Origin: Brachypodium distachyon
Lineage: Eukaryota > Streptophyta > Magnoliopsida > Poales > Poaceae
Length of the DNA stretch: 64,000 nucleotides
Assembly: GCF_000005505.3 (NCBI RefSeq)
Contig: NC_016131.3
Location: forward strand, 36,729,001-36,793,000
Direction of reading: 5' to 3'
The notes below the pieces were generated by a model. The model was not told the origin of the DNA. It ran no database searches and was given only the letters and a program-made list of their open reading frames with translations. The first letter of the stretch is position 1, and the number at the start of each line of letters is the position of its first letter. A program made the position numbers and the translations under genes. Positions 10,581 through 22,160 of this stretch are shown one piece after another.

Positions 10581-11869
10581 TCACTTTGATCATTCACCTA
10601 TTACTTTATTATGCACTAGATTTTATTAGTTGCATTGTTAGGATTATTATTGTATATCTATGCTAGCCATGATTTGTCCTACTAGTATAGGATACCTTTG
10701 TCATGACCCTCACCACCAATTGCCATCGTAGTAGTAAAATGCTATGCTATGATAATATACGAGGGTGGTATTATTACAAATGTGATACTATTGAATTACA
10801 ATATGATTTTCCTAGTGTATGGCAAAACAAGTAATTCAATGAATCGTCCTGGGTGGGCTGCTTTGAGATTTTGGATGTCGTGACGTTAGGTCCATCTCTA
10901 TGGGGCCCGCTGAGTCGTCTCTCCATGTGATTCGAGAGCGTCCATGGTCGTCTCCCCGTGCGATTCGGGGAGCGCCTGCGTCACAATGTGGGATGCCACC
11001 CGGGATAACCAGAGACTGGACTAGTTTCCTGTTTAGTAGCTTCCAGTACAACCACATGGTATTATGGGCTCTGCCAGGATGGATGTAAGAAATATGAACC
11101 TGGATCCGAGGTGACATCGGTATGTAGCAGTGTAGGTTGGAACGCGTCCCTCAGGTGGTTTGGGGGAATATGTTCTGAAAATTCCTGTAATCGATGCCGT
11201 TGCTACTCTACCCTGAGGACAGCAAGGGATTAACACGTCGATTTCTTGTGGGTAAAGTGTACCACCTCTCGAGAGTGTCAAACTAAGTACTTAGCCGTGT
11301 CCCCGGTTACGGACAATTATGAGCAACTAGATATTGAAGCTGTAAGGAAAGTCTCACTCATTCAAATTTCCTAATAAAATGAATGGTTTGAACTGGGTAG
11401 GAGCATTGATGTTTCTACTCAATGTGCCTAGGTTAATAGGAGCATGGGTGTTTCTACCCCGTGTCCAATAGAATTCAAAACTATTTGCCTAAAAATGATA
11501 GGATTTGAATAATGATGCTTTTATGCAAAATAGCCAAACCCCACCTAGCCAAACTATGCATGTACTTGGTAGGTCCTATATAACTCTAGTGAGCTTGCCA
11601 ATACATTCAAATGTATTGACCACGTAGTGGCTGCAATTAACAATGCAGGTGGATCCGACGATGAGTGAGGTTCGTCGTTTTGTCATGGGTCATGTGCTTA
11701 CATTCCAACATGCTCTCTCCTTTGGGAGTAGATGAGGCCCTTTTACTCTACCTTTCCGCTGCAGCTTCATGATACATTGTTGTCATGGTTTTGAACATTA
11801 TTTTTTTATGCTGGCCTAAGAGGTCATGCAAGTTTGTAAGTACAATTTAAGTTCTGGATGATACGATGT

Positions 11870-11949
11870 AATAAAGTACTATTGACCTTTGTATCTTGGT
11901 ATTACATCTTGAACTGTGTGTGCTAGTGAGTCGATCCAGGGACTAGCAC
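11870..11949 (+). terminator. Poly(A) signal and end hairpin of LTR C
   Basis: AATAAA at 11870-11875 is a poly(A) signal candidate. It is followed by an inverted repeat GTGCTAGT (11920-11927) and ACTAGCAC (11942-11949). The same pair occurs near the end of every Tekay LTR that reaches this far: B, M (both LTRs) and I. It may mark the RNA 3' end or a structure near the primer site. Confidence 0.5.
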
Positions 11950-11994
11950 AAGTAAGCATAGAGATCGAACCCTTGGTGAAGGGGGATCGTTTCA

Positions 11995-12510
11995 AACAGC
12001 CTTGCCCGCTATGCGCCGGACGAGGTGAACACGGATGCCAAGCGCCGAGAGAGATTCTTGGATGCACTGAATGATGAACTCTCTGTGCAACTGGCTGTTG
12101 TTTACACTCCCACCTACCAATCGCTCATTGATAAGGCGATTGTACTGGAGAACAAGCTCCACCAGATGGAGAACCGCAAGAGGAGACTCCACCAAGGACG
12201 CTCTCATGCAGGGCCACATCAGAAGCCGCGCATCACTCAGGACGGCAGTGGCAGTTCGTCTGTGCACAGGGCCGGGGCCCACAATGACAGACGCAGTGGA
12301 GGGTATGGCCATCAGAACCGCCATACCGGAAAGAATAACAGCAGCAGCAAGCACTAGCAGCACCAGCACCCGTACCAGCAGCACCGGCAGCATCACCCGA
12401 GGCACCACAACGGAAATGGTAACCACAATGGAGGTGGAAACCAAAATGGAAATGGAAAGGGCCTCACCAACGGCAATGGAGCCGGACAGAACCGCAACCC
12501 TGGCAGGGAC
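11995..12510 (+). pseudogene. gag: Gag C-terminal part of element B
   Basis: Continues the gag domain after solo [37 protein letters not shown] and [20 protein letters not shown]. This is the typical end of the retrotransposon Gag domain, followed by a basic, Gln/Asn/His-rich linker. A TAG stop at about 12355 interrupts it; element M has Gln there. The frame then leads into the zinc knuckle at about 12526. Confidence 0.87.
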
Positions 12511-13467
12511 ATGAGCCAGGTGGAGTGCTTCAAGTGCCACAAGATAGGGCACTACTCCAACGACTGCCCGGAGAGGTTGACAGGGAATGTGGTTAAACCA
12601 AATCCATTCCAGAAGGGCAATGTGAACCACATCGATGTGGAAGAGATCACCGAGGAGCAAGGTATAGTCATCGGTAACTTTAGCATTAATACATTTAAAG
12701 CTTTAGTACTGTTTGATATCGGTGCATCCCATTCATTCATTTCAAGAGGATTTGTGCATTAAAATGGTTTGCCGGTTAGCACACTAGCCAACCCCATGAA
12801 AGTAAACTCACCGGGGGGAGAATTGATAGCCGCCTATGACTGTCGTGGACTAAGTTTGGAAATAGGGAAACACACCTTCCCCATGGACCTAATAATAATA
12901 GGGTCCAAGGGTTTGGATGTCATCCTAGGAATGGATTGGCTGGCGAAGTATGAGGGACTCATGGATTGTGTCAGAAGAACCATCACCCTCACCACCCTAG
13001 AGAATAAGAGAATCCGCTTCAAGTCTATTTTTGAACTTAAGAGACCTAAGGTCAATTCTCTTAAGGGGGTTAGCCTGGACGAGGTTCCAGTAGTGAATGA
13101 GTATCCGGACGTTTTCCTGGAGGAGTTGCCAGGTATGCCACCAGACCGTGATGTCGAGTTTCTCATCGAGTTGATGCCTAGAAGTGGACCCATAGCCAAG
13201 AGACCGTACAAGATGACTGTGGATGAGTTGAATGAGTTGAAGAAGCAGCTAGCTGAACAGTTAACGAAAGGTTTCATCCGCCCCAGTTCATCACCATGGG
13301 GAGCACATGTCCTGTTTGTGGAGAAGAAGGACAAGAGCCAACGGATGTGCATCGATTATCGGTCACTAAATGAGGTGACGATAAAGAATAAATACCCCTT
13401 GACTATCATCAACGATCTTTTCGACCAGTTGAAAGGAGCCTATGTGTTCTCAAAGATCGATCTGTGA
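12511..13467 (+). pseudogene. pol: Zinc knuckle, protease and N-terminal reverse transcriptase of element B
   Basis: The zinc knuckle CFKCHKIGHYSNDC (CX2CX4HX4C) is followed by the retropepsin region with ALVLFDIGASHSF, where the usual D-T-G reads D-I-G, so the protease is probably dead. A TAA stop lies at 12760-12762. The second frame, 12769-13467, holds the rest of the protease ([11 protein letters not shown]) and the reverse transcriptase start ([39 protein letters not shown]). It ends at SKIDL-TGA, where element M has Arg (CGA). A C-to-T change at a CpG explains this stop. Confidence 0.9.
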
Positions 13468-15078
13468 TCAGGGTATTTTCAGCTGAAAATCCGAGAGATG
13501 GATATACCCAAGACGGCATTCACCACTAGGTATGGACTGTATGAGTATACCGTGATGCCATTCGGTTTGACCAACGCACCAGCATACTTTATGAACATGA
13601 TGAACAAGGTGTTCATGGAATTCTTCGACAAGTTTGTCGTGGTGTTCATCGATGACATTTTGATTTACTCCAAGAGCAAGGAAGAGCATGAGCAGCATCT
13701 GCGCATGGTTTTGGAGAAGCTGAGAGCGCACAAGTTGTACGCCAAGTTCAGCAAGTGTGACTTTTGGTTGTCAGAAGTCAGTTTCCTCGGACACATCGTG
13801 TCAGGAGCAGGAGTAGCTGTTGACCCAGTGAAGGTGACCGCTGTTACTGAATGGGAGTCACCCAAGAATGTGGGAGAAATCCGCAGTTTCTTAGGACTCG
13901 CTGGATATTATCGGAGATTCATTGAGAACTTCTCCAAGATTGCGAAACCCATGACGGAACTACTAAAGAAAGAGAAGAAGTTTGCCTGGAACGAGAAATG
14001 TGAAGAGAGTTTCCAGGAGTTAAAGAAGACATTGGTGTCCGCACCTATTCTAGTGCTACCAAACCTGCAAGAGGACTTTCAAGTTTATTGCGACGCTTCA
14101 CGTCAAGATTTGGGAGGAGTATTGATGCAGAATGGGAAAGTTGTAGCATACGCTTCGCGGCAACTGAAGAGCCACGAGGGGAACTACCCCACTCACGACT
14201 TGGAATTAGCATCAGTAGTGCACGCTTTGCAGACTTCGAGACACTATCTGATGGGAAAACATTGTGAGTTGTTCACGGATCATAAGAGCCTGAAGTATAT
14301 ATTCACCCAGAAGGAGTTGAATCTGAGGCAGCGGAGATGGTTAGAACTGATAAAGGATTATGACCTCAGTCTGCAATACCATCCTGGCAAGGCTAATGTC
14401 ATAGCTGATGCATTGAGCCGCAAGGGCTATATAAATGGACTGACAGCTGGAGAGTTACCGCCAGAGTTGTGCAAACAGTTCAAGGACTTGAGACTTGAGA
14501 TAGTGCCTGAAGGACATCTGGCCACTTTGGAAGTACAGCCCACATTGCTGGACAGGATTAGAAAAGCACAGAAGGGCGATCCGGAAATAAATGCGATAAA
14601 AGAGAATAAACTTATGGGGAAAGCAGAAGATTTTCGTGAGGATGACCAAGGAACCATATGGTTCGGTAAACGCATTTGTGTACCGCAGGATCCGGAAATC
14701 AGAAAGCTGATTTTACAAGAAGCCCATGCTTCACCGTACTCAATCCACTCTGGGAACACAAAGATGTACATGGACTTGAAGGAAACATTTTGGTGGTCCG
14801 GATTGAAGCGAGATATCGCCGAGTTCATTGCCTTGTGTGATGTGTGCAGCAGAGTTAAGGCAGAACACCAGAAGCCAGCAGGATTGCTAAGACCATTGCC
14901 AATATCGGAATGGAAATGGGATAAAGTAGGCATGGATTTTATCACCGGTTTACCAAGGACCAGATCAAGATATGATTCCATTTGGGTAGTGGTTGATCGT
15001 TTGACCAAGGTTGCCCACTTCATACTGGTAAAGACCACTTACACCAGCGCACAGTTAGCGAAACGCTACATTTTCTAG
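13468..15078 (+). pseudogene. pol: Reverse transcriptase, RNase H and integrase N-terminal part of element B
   Basis: A long open frame that keeps an intact catalytic box [12 protein letters not shown], then the connection region ([30 protein letters not shown]). RNase H shows [41 protein letters not shown] and [11 protein letters not shown]. The integrase zinc-binding part follows (H near [27 protein letters not shown]), then the core start [10 protein letters not shown] and [12 protein letters not shown]. It ends at YIF-stop (15078); the next part is in another frame, so one indel separates them. Confidence 0.92.
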
Positions 15079-16003
15079 AATAGTGTGTTTACACGGAGTA
15101 CCTAAGGAATTAGTTTCAGACAGAGGTACCCAATTTACCTCAAGATTTTGGGAACAACTGCACGAGTCACTAGGAACGAGACTAGAGTTCAGCACAGCTT
15201 TTCATCCGCAGACGGATGGACAGACCGAGAGAGTTAATCAGATCCTCGAGGATATGTTGAGAGCATGCGCTCTAGATTATGGATCTAGTTGGGATGATAA
15301 CCTGCCATATGCAGAATTCTCATACAACAACAGCTTCCAAGCCAGCATAGGAATGTCACCGTTTGAAGCTTTGTATGAAAGGAAATGCAGAACACCATTG
15401 CTATGGGATGGTGTAGGAGATCGTAGCCTATTCAGCCCGGACATGATAAAGGATGCCGAAGAAAAGGTTAGACTCATCCGAGACCGACTGAAGGTAGCTC
15501 AGTCAAGACAGAAAAGCTACGCGGATACAAAACGTAAGGAAGTTACCTATGAGACTGAAGATAGAGCGTATCTCAGAGTTTTGCCGACACACGGGGTGAA
15601 GAGATTTGGTATAAAAGGAAAGTTAGCACCCCGATTTATTGGACCTTTCAAGATCTTGTCGTGACAAGGAGAGGTAGCCTACAAGTTGGATTTACCGGAA
15701 GCACTGTCCAATGTCCACAATGTCTTCCATGTATCACAACTGAAGAAGTGCCACCCCGAGATGGCTGATACACCACTGAGGGATACAATACCCCTAGAAG
15801 AAGTTCAACTGCAGAGTGACCTCACCTATGAGGAGAAACCGGTCAGGATGTTGGATACAATTAAGAGATAGACCCGATCCAAGACTATCAAGTTCTGCAA
15901 AGTTCAGTGGGACCATCATACAGAAGAAGAAGCCACTTGGGAACGCGAAGATGATCTTCGAGAAGACCACCCACACCTCTTTGCTAGCCACACCGAATCT
16001 TGA
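15079..16003 (+). pseudogene. pol: Integrase core end and chromodomain of element B
   Basis: After the frameshift the core continues LHGVPKELVSDRGTQFTS (second Asp) and FHPQTDGQTERVNQIL (catalytic Glu), then FSYNNSFQASIGMSPFEALY. The C-terminal GPY/F-like part is APRFIGPFKIL. A TGA at 15662 and a TAG at about 15869 interrupt. Downstream the frame reads FCKVQWDHHTEEEATWERED and ends HLFASHTES-stop at 16003. This is a chromodomain, so the element is a chromovirus; chromodomains are thought to guide integration to marked chromatin. Confidence 0.9.
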
Positions 16004-16017
16004 GGACGAGATTCATC

Positions 16018-16029
16018 TTAAGGGGGTTA
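16018..16029 (+). promoter_or_regulatory. Polypurine tract of element B
   Basis: TTAAGGGGGTTAGG lies just upstream of the LTR start at 16034 and 15 bp after the pol stop. Element M has the same motif (minus strand, 37243-37252). It would prime plus-strand DNA synthesis. Confidence 0.75.
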
Positions 16030-16033
16030 GGTC

Positions 16034-19000
16034 TATAACATCTCAAAATTTCAAACTTTTACATGTGCATTGCATCCATGAGCATCATGCCACAATTGCA
16101 TATTTGAATTCAATTTTGAATCTCAAAAAGCTTAAAAGACTTTGTTTAGATTTAAACCCTAGGGTTTACACCCATTTGAACTTTGGATCTTCAAACCAAT
16201 AGGGTTTATTTATAAAAGGGGTTTATTGCATATATAAGCTATCCCATAATTTTTGGATAATTATTTGGAGTTGAAAAACTATTTTATGTAAATAGTTATA
16301 TAGCCCTAAAGGCATTTATAGGGCAAACATATTTTGTGTATTTTATTTTAAGGGGAAACTACTCCCAAAAGTTGTATCATGATAGAACATGATTCTACAA
16401 ATTTTCTGGAAGTTATTTGGACCAATTTGGAGTTCAAAATCGAAAGATATCAAAGAAATAAGAAAAACAGAAAAGAAAAGGCTAAAGGAAAAAACAAAAG
16501 GGGAGAAACGGACCGGCCCGGCCACTTTGGGCTGAACCGGCCCATTCCTCACGCACGCGCGCGCAGCCTGGCGCAGCAGCGCCCCGTGCCGCGCCCGCAC
16601 CCGCTGACAAGTGGGGCCCACCTGTCAGGGGCTTCTTCCTCGTTTGGAAGGCGCTCGTGAACGCCGCCGCCTTCCTTCTTCGCCGCCGCGCGCCGTCTCC
16701 GCCGAGAACTCCGCCTCCCCTGCCTCCCGCGCCTCACCACCCGCGTCCCTATAAACCCAGTGCGCCCCTCTCTCCTTCCCCTCTCTTGCTCCCCCGAATC
16801 CTCGCGCCCACGCTGCCCAATTGCACGCCAGAGTAGCTCGCCGCCGCCTCCGTTCTTCGCTCCTCTCCGGCGAACCACAAGGTTAGAGCCGCCCCGCTTT
16901 GCCTTGCCTCTTTCCCCTTGCCCGTGCGCACCTTTTGACGCGACTCGTTTGGTTTATGGGACACCGCAGGATGCCGTCGCCGTTCGACCGAAGCTCACCG
17001 CCGGCCGCCGCCTGTTTGCCGTCATAGGCGAGCGCCCCGCCGTCCCCGAGCGCCGCCGACCCCGCCACCGAGCTTGCCGTGCCGCGCCGCGTCGACCCAG
17101 CCCCTCCCCGCACCGTCAGATTCACCGGAGGAGCCGCCCGCCCGTGCCCGCGCCACCGTCTCCCTCGTCTCCGGTGACCGCCGCCGCCGCCGGTAAACCC
17201 TAGAACTCCCCTTGTCCGTCCGATCCAGATCCGAGGGCTAGGATTAGATCCCGTGTTTAACTTTAGTCGAACCGGTACCGTCCAATAATAATGCGCCACG
17301 TGGCACTGTGTAATAAAAATAAAAATGTAATTTTAATCCCCGGAATAATTAAAAGGCACTTTTGCAGAAAAGCCCCTGTAACTTCAAATGATCATATCTT
17401 TTAATCTGATTGGCCATATTTAATGATCGACACCTTTTTGGAATCCTTAGGAAATGTAGAATCTTTTGGCACGGTCCAATTTCAAATTTGAAATTTTGAA
17501 TCACATTCAAATTACAGAATAGGGTTTAGTACCATTTAAATCATAACTAATTATTCAGAAGCCCTTTTTGAATGAAACCAATGCCCAAAAATTTGTTTTA
17601 TTATCCTTTGTCCATTGGGACAGAGAAAATAAATATTTTGAATTAAATATTTGGCTGATGCCAATAAAACCTTATTTTAGGGTTTAAACCCCAACCTTTT
17701 CTAATTGTTTAAAACCCTAATTACATGTGCTTAATTATCAATGCTTAAGATCAGTAGATCACCCGAATAAAATAAATCCAATCATGTCACATGTTTGCAT
17801 CGCATCATAGCATACATTCTTTTGTCATGTTTGAATTGTGTGTTTATGTGTGTGTATATTGTTTGTATTTGAATAGTTTTCTCGGAGATCGAACCTTGTA
17901 TTGTGACGAGTGTTTGAACTCCAACTGCTACCAAGGCAAGTTCACTTTGATCATATCCTACTATTACTGTTTAATTTTAAAATACTTATGCATTAGAGTT
18001 GTTTGTAGAAATGCATTGATAGGACTATTACTCGTACTTATGCTAGCTATGATTGACCTATTCGCTATAGGGTTACCTTTGCCATGAATCCTCCATCAAT
18101 TGCCATCGTGATTAGTATTGCTATGATGCGATGCGTCGCAACTGTGGAATGCCACCTGGGGTATCAGAGACTGGACTAGTTTCAGTTTCCTGTTTAGTAG
18201 CTTCCGGTACTACCACATGGTAATATGGGCTCTGCCTGGATGGAGTAAGACATGTTTACCCAGATCCGAGGAATTGTACCGAGGTAGTTGTGTAGGTGGG
18301 AGCAAGGGTCCCTTAGGTGGTCTGGGTGAACATGTTCTGAAAATTCTTGAAGTCGATGCCGTCGCTACTCCACCCGGAGGACAGCAAGGGTTAACACGTC
18401 GAATTCTTGTGGGGAATGTGTACAACCTCTCGAGAGTGTCAAACTAAGTACTTAGCCGTGTCCCCGGTTACGGACAATGTTGAGCAACTAGATATTGGGG
18501 TTGTAAGGAAAGTCTCACTCATTCCAATTTTTTAAATAAAATGAAAGGTTTGAACAGGATAGGGGCACTTGATGTTTCTACTCAATGTGCTCTAGGTTAA
18601 TAGGAGCATGGGTGTTTCTACCCCGTGTCCATTAGTTAACGATATTGTAACATTCAATTGTAGTAAGATAACCTATGTTTTGCTACCACGCTATAAAGTC
18701 TGAACCCCACTATACCTCAATTGCATATACTTGGTAGGATCTGTTATAACTTCCAGGTGAGCTGGCCAATACATTCAATGTATTGCCCACGTAGTGGCTG
18801 CAATTAATAATGCAGGTGCATCAGACAAAGAGTGAGGTCCATCGATGTTATTTGGGTCATGTGCTTACATTCCAACATGCTCTCTCCTCTAGGAGTAGAT
18901 GAGGCCCATTTACTCTACCTTTCCACTGCAGCTTTATGATACAATGTTATCATGGTTTTGAAACAATATTTGTTTATGCTGGCCTAAGAGGTCATGCAAG

Positions 19001-19162
19001 TTTGTATGTACAATTTAAGTTCTGGATGATACGATGTAATAAAGTACTTTTGACCTTTGTATCTTGGTATTACATCTTGAACTGTGTGTGCTAGTGAGTC
19101 GATCCAGGGACTAGCACAAGTAAGCACAGAGATCGAACCCTAGTAAGGGGGAGGTCGCTTCA
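16034..19162 (+). repeat. Tekay LTR of element B (3129 bp)
   Basis: Starts TATAACATCTC, a mutated form of the TGTAACATCCC start (TG to TA), and ends GGTCGCTTCA. It has TATAAA at 16750, candidate splice sites at 17193, 17876, 17936 and 18815, AATAAA near 19038 and the end hairpin. It lies directly after the polypurine tract, so it is the 3' LTR of B. It is also followed by primer-site and leader sequence, which a 3' LTR should not have. Confidence 0.9.
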
Positions 19163-19243
19163 GAGCAATGTGTTGCCTGTAGAAACGTGACCCTAGTTTG
19201 GATTAGGATAAGACAGACCAAGACCAAACCTAGGGTATTCAAG
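19163..19243 (+). other. Remnant primer site and Tekay leader after the B LTR
   Basis: The sequence GAGCAATGTGTTGCCTGTAG and the next ~60 bp match the leader of element I (62232 on). The bases GATGGTATCA of the primer site are missing, apparently by a 10-bp deletion between two TCA copies. The leader breaks off near 19240, where an inverted LTR starts. Confidence 0.8.
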
Positions 19244-21125
19244 CACTTGGTAGCAGTTGGTGTTCAAGCAGTTGGTATTCAAACACTCTTCACAATCACA
19301 CAGATCGCTCTCCGAGAAAACTAAATCAAATACAAACAATACATACATAAACATACAATACAATCAAATGGAAAAGAGTATGCCATGATGCAATGAAGAA
19401 CATGTGACATGAGTGGGTTGATTTTATTCGGGTGATCAACTGGTCCAAAGCATTAGCGTTTAAAATTAATGCATTGGGTTTAAAAACATATTGCAAAAAC
19501 TAGGGTTTAAACCCTAATACAAGGTTTTATTTGCATCAGCTAAACAATTAATTCAAAATATTCATTTCTCTGTCCCAGTGGACAGAGGACAATAAAACGA
19601 ATTTTTGGGCACTGGTTTCAATTAAAAAGGATTTCTAACTAACTAATTATGAATTAAATGGCATAAAAGGCCTATCTATAAATTGACTGTGATTCAAATA
19701 TTCAAATTTAAATTTAAAAAGTTCCAAAAGTTTTTACAGGTCGAGAGCTTTCCAAGAAGTTAAAGTTTGTCAAATTTGGCCAAAGGGTTTAAAAGTTATA
19801 AGCTTTTGAAGTTACAGGGGCTTTTCTACAAAAGTGCCATTTAATTAAAACGGGACTAAGTTTTTATTAAAAAGAGGTGACACGTGGCAGCTCCCTATTG
19901 GTCGGTACCGGTTCGTTTAAAAAGATTTAAAAGGGTTCTAATCTTGGCCGTTGGCCAAGATCGGACGTCTGTGAGGGCTTGGGCTCACCTCCGGGAACAT
20001 AGGGTTCCGGCGACGGAGTCCGGCGGCGGCGCGGTGCGGGCGGGGCGGCGGCGGGGTGTTCCGGCGGAGCTGGCGGTTCTGGGAGGTGCGGGGAAGGCGC
20101 GGCGTATCGAGGCGGAGCGGATAGCGGCGTCGGTTCGCTTCGAGGCAGACGGTGCCGTTGTCTAGGACGAAGATGAGGCGGCGGACGGCGGCGGAACTCC
20201 GGCGAGTGACGGCCGACGGCTGCGGTGGACCAAAAAGAAAACAGCGCGCGTCAAAAGAATTGCGAGGAAGAGAGGAAAGAGAGGGGTGAGGCTCGGTCGT
20301 CCATGGCGTACCGTGCAGTCGGCGACGAGCTCGGAACGGCGACGGGCGGCGGTGAGCTATGACAAGAAATCATGGCGGCGTGGGCGCGCGATTGACTGGG
20401 GAAGCAAGGGAGAAGAAGAGAGGAGGGCAGGGGCTTTAAAAGGACGTGCTCGGGGCTCCGAAAGAAGGACGGGAGAGGAGATCCCTACGGTGAACGCGCG
20501 GCGGCGAAGAAGGAAGGCGTGCGCGCGTGATTCCGGGAAGATGATGCCGACATGCGGGCCCCGCTCATCAGTAGCACAGGCGCGGGCGCGGCGGGCGGGG
20601 CCGGCTCGGTCCAGTTCGGGCGCGGGCGAAGCGGGGCCGGTTCAGCCCAAGCGGTCGGACCAGTCCGGTTTTCTCCTTTTTTTTCTTTTCTTTTTCCTTT
20701 TCTCTTTTTCTTTGATATATCTTTTGATTTTGAACTCCAAATTGATCCAAATAAATTCCAGAAAATTTGGAAAATCATGTTCTATCATGATTCAACTTTT
20801 GGGAGTAGTTTCCCCTCAAAAAAATATCTAAAAATACGTTTGACCTATAAATACCTTTAGGGCTATATAACTCTTTAAATAAAATAGTTTTTCAACTCCA
20901 AATAATTATCCAAAAATTATGGGATAGCTTATTTATGCAATTTATAGATAAACCCGATGGGTTTTAAGATCCAAAGCTCAAATGGGTGAAACCCTAGGGT
21001 TTAAATTGAAATAAAAATATTTTTAAAGCCTTTTGAGATTCAAATTTGGATTCAGAAATGCAAATGTGGCATGATGCTTATGAGTGCAATGCATATGGAA
21101 GGTTTTGAAATTTTGGGATGTTACA
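19244..21125 (-). repeat. Inverted partial Tekay LTR
   Basis: On the minus strand it starts TGTAACATCCCAAAATTTC at 21125 and runs about 1.88 kb to the region of the candidate second splice donor, where it breaks off. It forms a long inverted repeat with 16034-17940 of the B LTR. A small duplication (AGCAGTTGGTGTTCA and AGCAGTTGGTATTCA, about 19255-19283) lies at the broken edge. The base after the LTR start is followed by ATGGT (21126-21130). Confidence 0.85.
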
Positions 21126-22160
21126 ATGGTCCTTGATTTTTCATAATTTTTCCAGATTTTTCCGGCACTTTAAATTTTCGAGCCCAAATGCAAATGAGCA
21201 GATTTTTGTGTAGAAAGAGCAGCGGTAAAAAGGTAATTAAAAGATACTCTCTCTCTCTCTCTAATATTTGTCTCTTTGATATCCATGGTGGCTGTGTTGG
21301 TTGGGGATGGGTTGGTGGTGGTGGATGAGTGTTTTGGCATCGGTGGATGGTATGTTGTCTGGGGCTGGTTGTCGGGGCGTCCAACTTGTCCGGATTCCGC
21401 TTCCCGGGGGTGGGTTCCCGGGGACGAACAATTTGTGCGGGTTCTGCTTCCTAGGGACGTGTTTCCGGGAAGGCTCAACTTGAACAGCAGTGGATGGGGA
21501 AAATGCGTGAGGGAGCGGATGGGGAAAAATGGTGGGGTGAGGTGGCTGCAAGAAGATGAAGAACTCAAAGAACACGAAGAACATGGGGAACAAAAGAAAT
21601 ACGATCTGGTAGAAGCAAATCCAGTTCGAACCAAATCTAGTCTAGCAACTCAACACGACAAGTGCAGCAACAAATCAACAAAAACCAATAGCTAGATCGA
21701 ACATGCAAGGCTCAGATTTGGTGCTAGGACAACGTAGGCTAAGCTAACAACAAAATATATTTTTTTGTGAGGCTTTTTTTGGACTGTAGGTAGAAGAACC
21801 GCAATTAGCAAAAGGATATCTGAGATTTCAACCTGAACACGAAGTTCCAATCCCTGCTAACAATCTAGAATGAGCAAGAACTGAGATAGGGCAATCTGAA
21901 ATTGCGGATACATATATGAGGTATAATAGTCTCAAAGAGATAGTAACAAGGTGGGGTTCCGATAGTGGTTCTAACAATGGCTAACTTTATCTAAACAAAA
22001 ACCCAACTAGCCAAAGGGGCAGTGGTTGCACTTATATAGAAGGAGGTGGACGAAGGCTTGGGCTGTTACATGGCCTTGGGACCACACGACGTGAAAGTGG
22101 CAGCCCAAGCATCTCTGCTCTTCCCGCGACTCAAGTGGCTTGCAGCTCCTCGTATTCTTG
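21126..22160 (-). mobile_element. CRM-like Ty3/gypsy fragment (LTR and leader only)
   Basis: On the minus strand, 22110-21780 resembles the LTR of the CRM-like element at 53957 (AAGGCCATGTAA, TTAGATAAAGTTAGCC, a TATATAAG box near 22035). The part 21750-21560 resembles that element's leader (AATCTGAGCCTTGCA, GTTGAGTTGCTAGA). The rest, to 21126, is leader-like without a coding match I can name. The similarity is partial, so edges are approximate. An uninterrupted (CT)8 lies at 21247-21262. Confidence 0.6.

Larger units (their letters stand above)
8823..11994 (+). repeat. Solo Tekay LTR C (3172 bp) inside gag of element B
   Basis: Starts TGTAACATCCCAAAATTTC and ends GGGGGATCGTTTCA. It is flanked on both sides by AACAG (8818-8822 and 11995-11999), a perfect 5-bp target duplication. 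There is no internal domain, primer site or polypurine tract, so it is a solo LTR left by recombination between two LTRs. It contains a TATA box at 9540, a GC-rich stretch to about 9830, candidate splice sites, an AATAAA at 11870 and an end hairpin. It belongs to the same LTR subfamily as elements B and M. Confidence 0.95.
7111..19243 (+). mobile_element. Tekay/Del-type chromodomain Ty3/gypsy element B, 5' LTR not in window
   Basis: Order on the plus strand: leader end, ORF0 (7172-8121), gag (8404-8822 and 11995-12510), zinc knuckle and protease, reverse transcriptase, RNase H, integrase and chromodomain (to 16003), polypurine tract, LTR (16034-19162), then unexpectedly primer site remnant and leader again (19163-19243). 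The chromodomain after integrase places it among chromoviruses, and the long LTR plus sequence type fit Tekay/Del. Gag is interrupted by solo LTR C. At least four stops or frameshifts break the polyprotein. Element A cut it on the left; its 5' LTR must lie beyond A. Confidence 0.85.
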
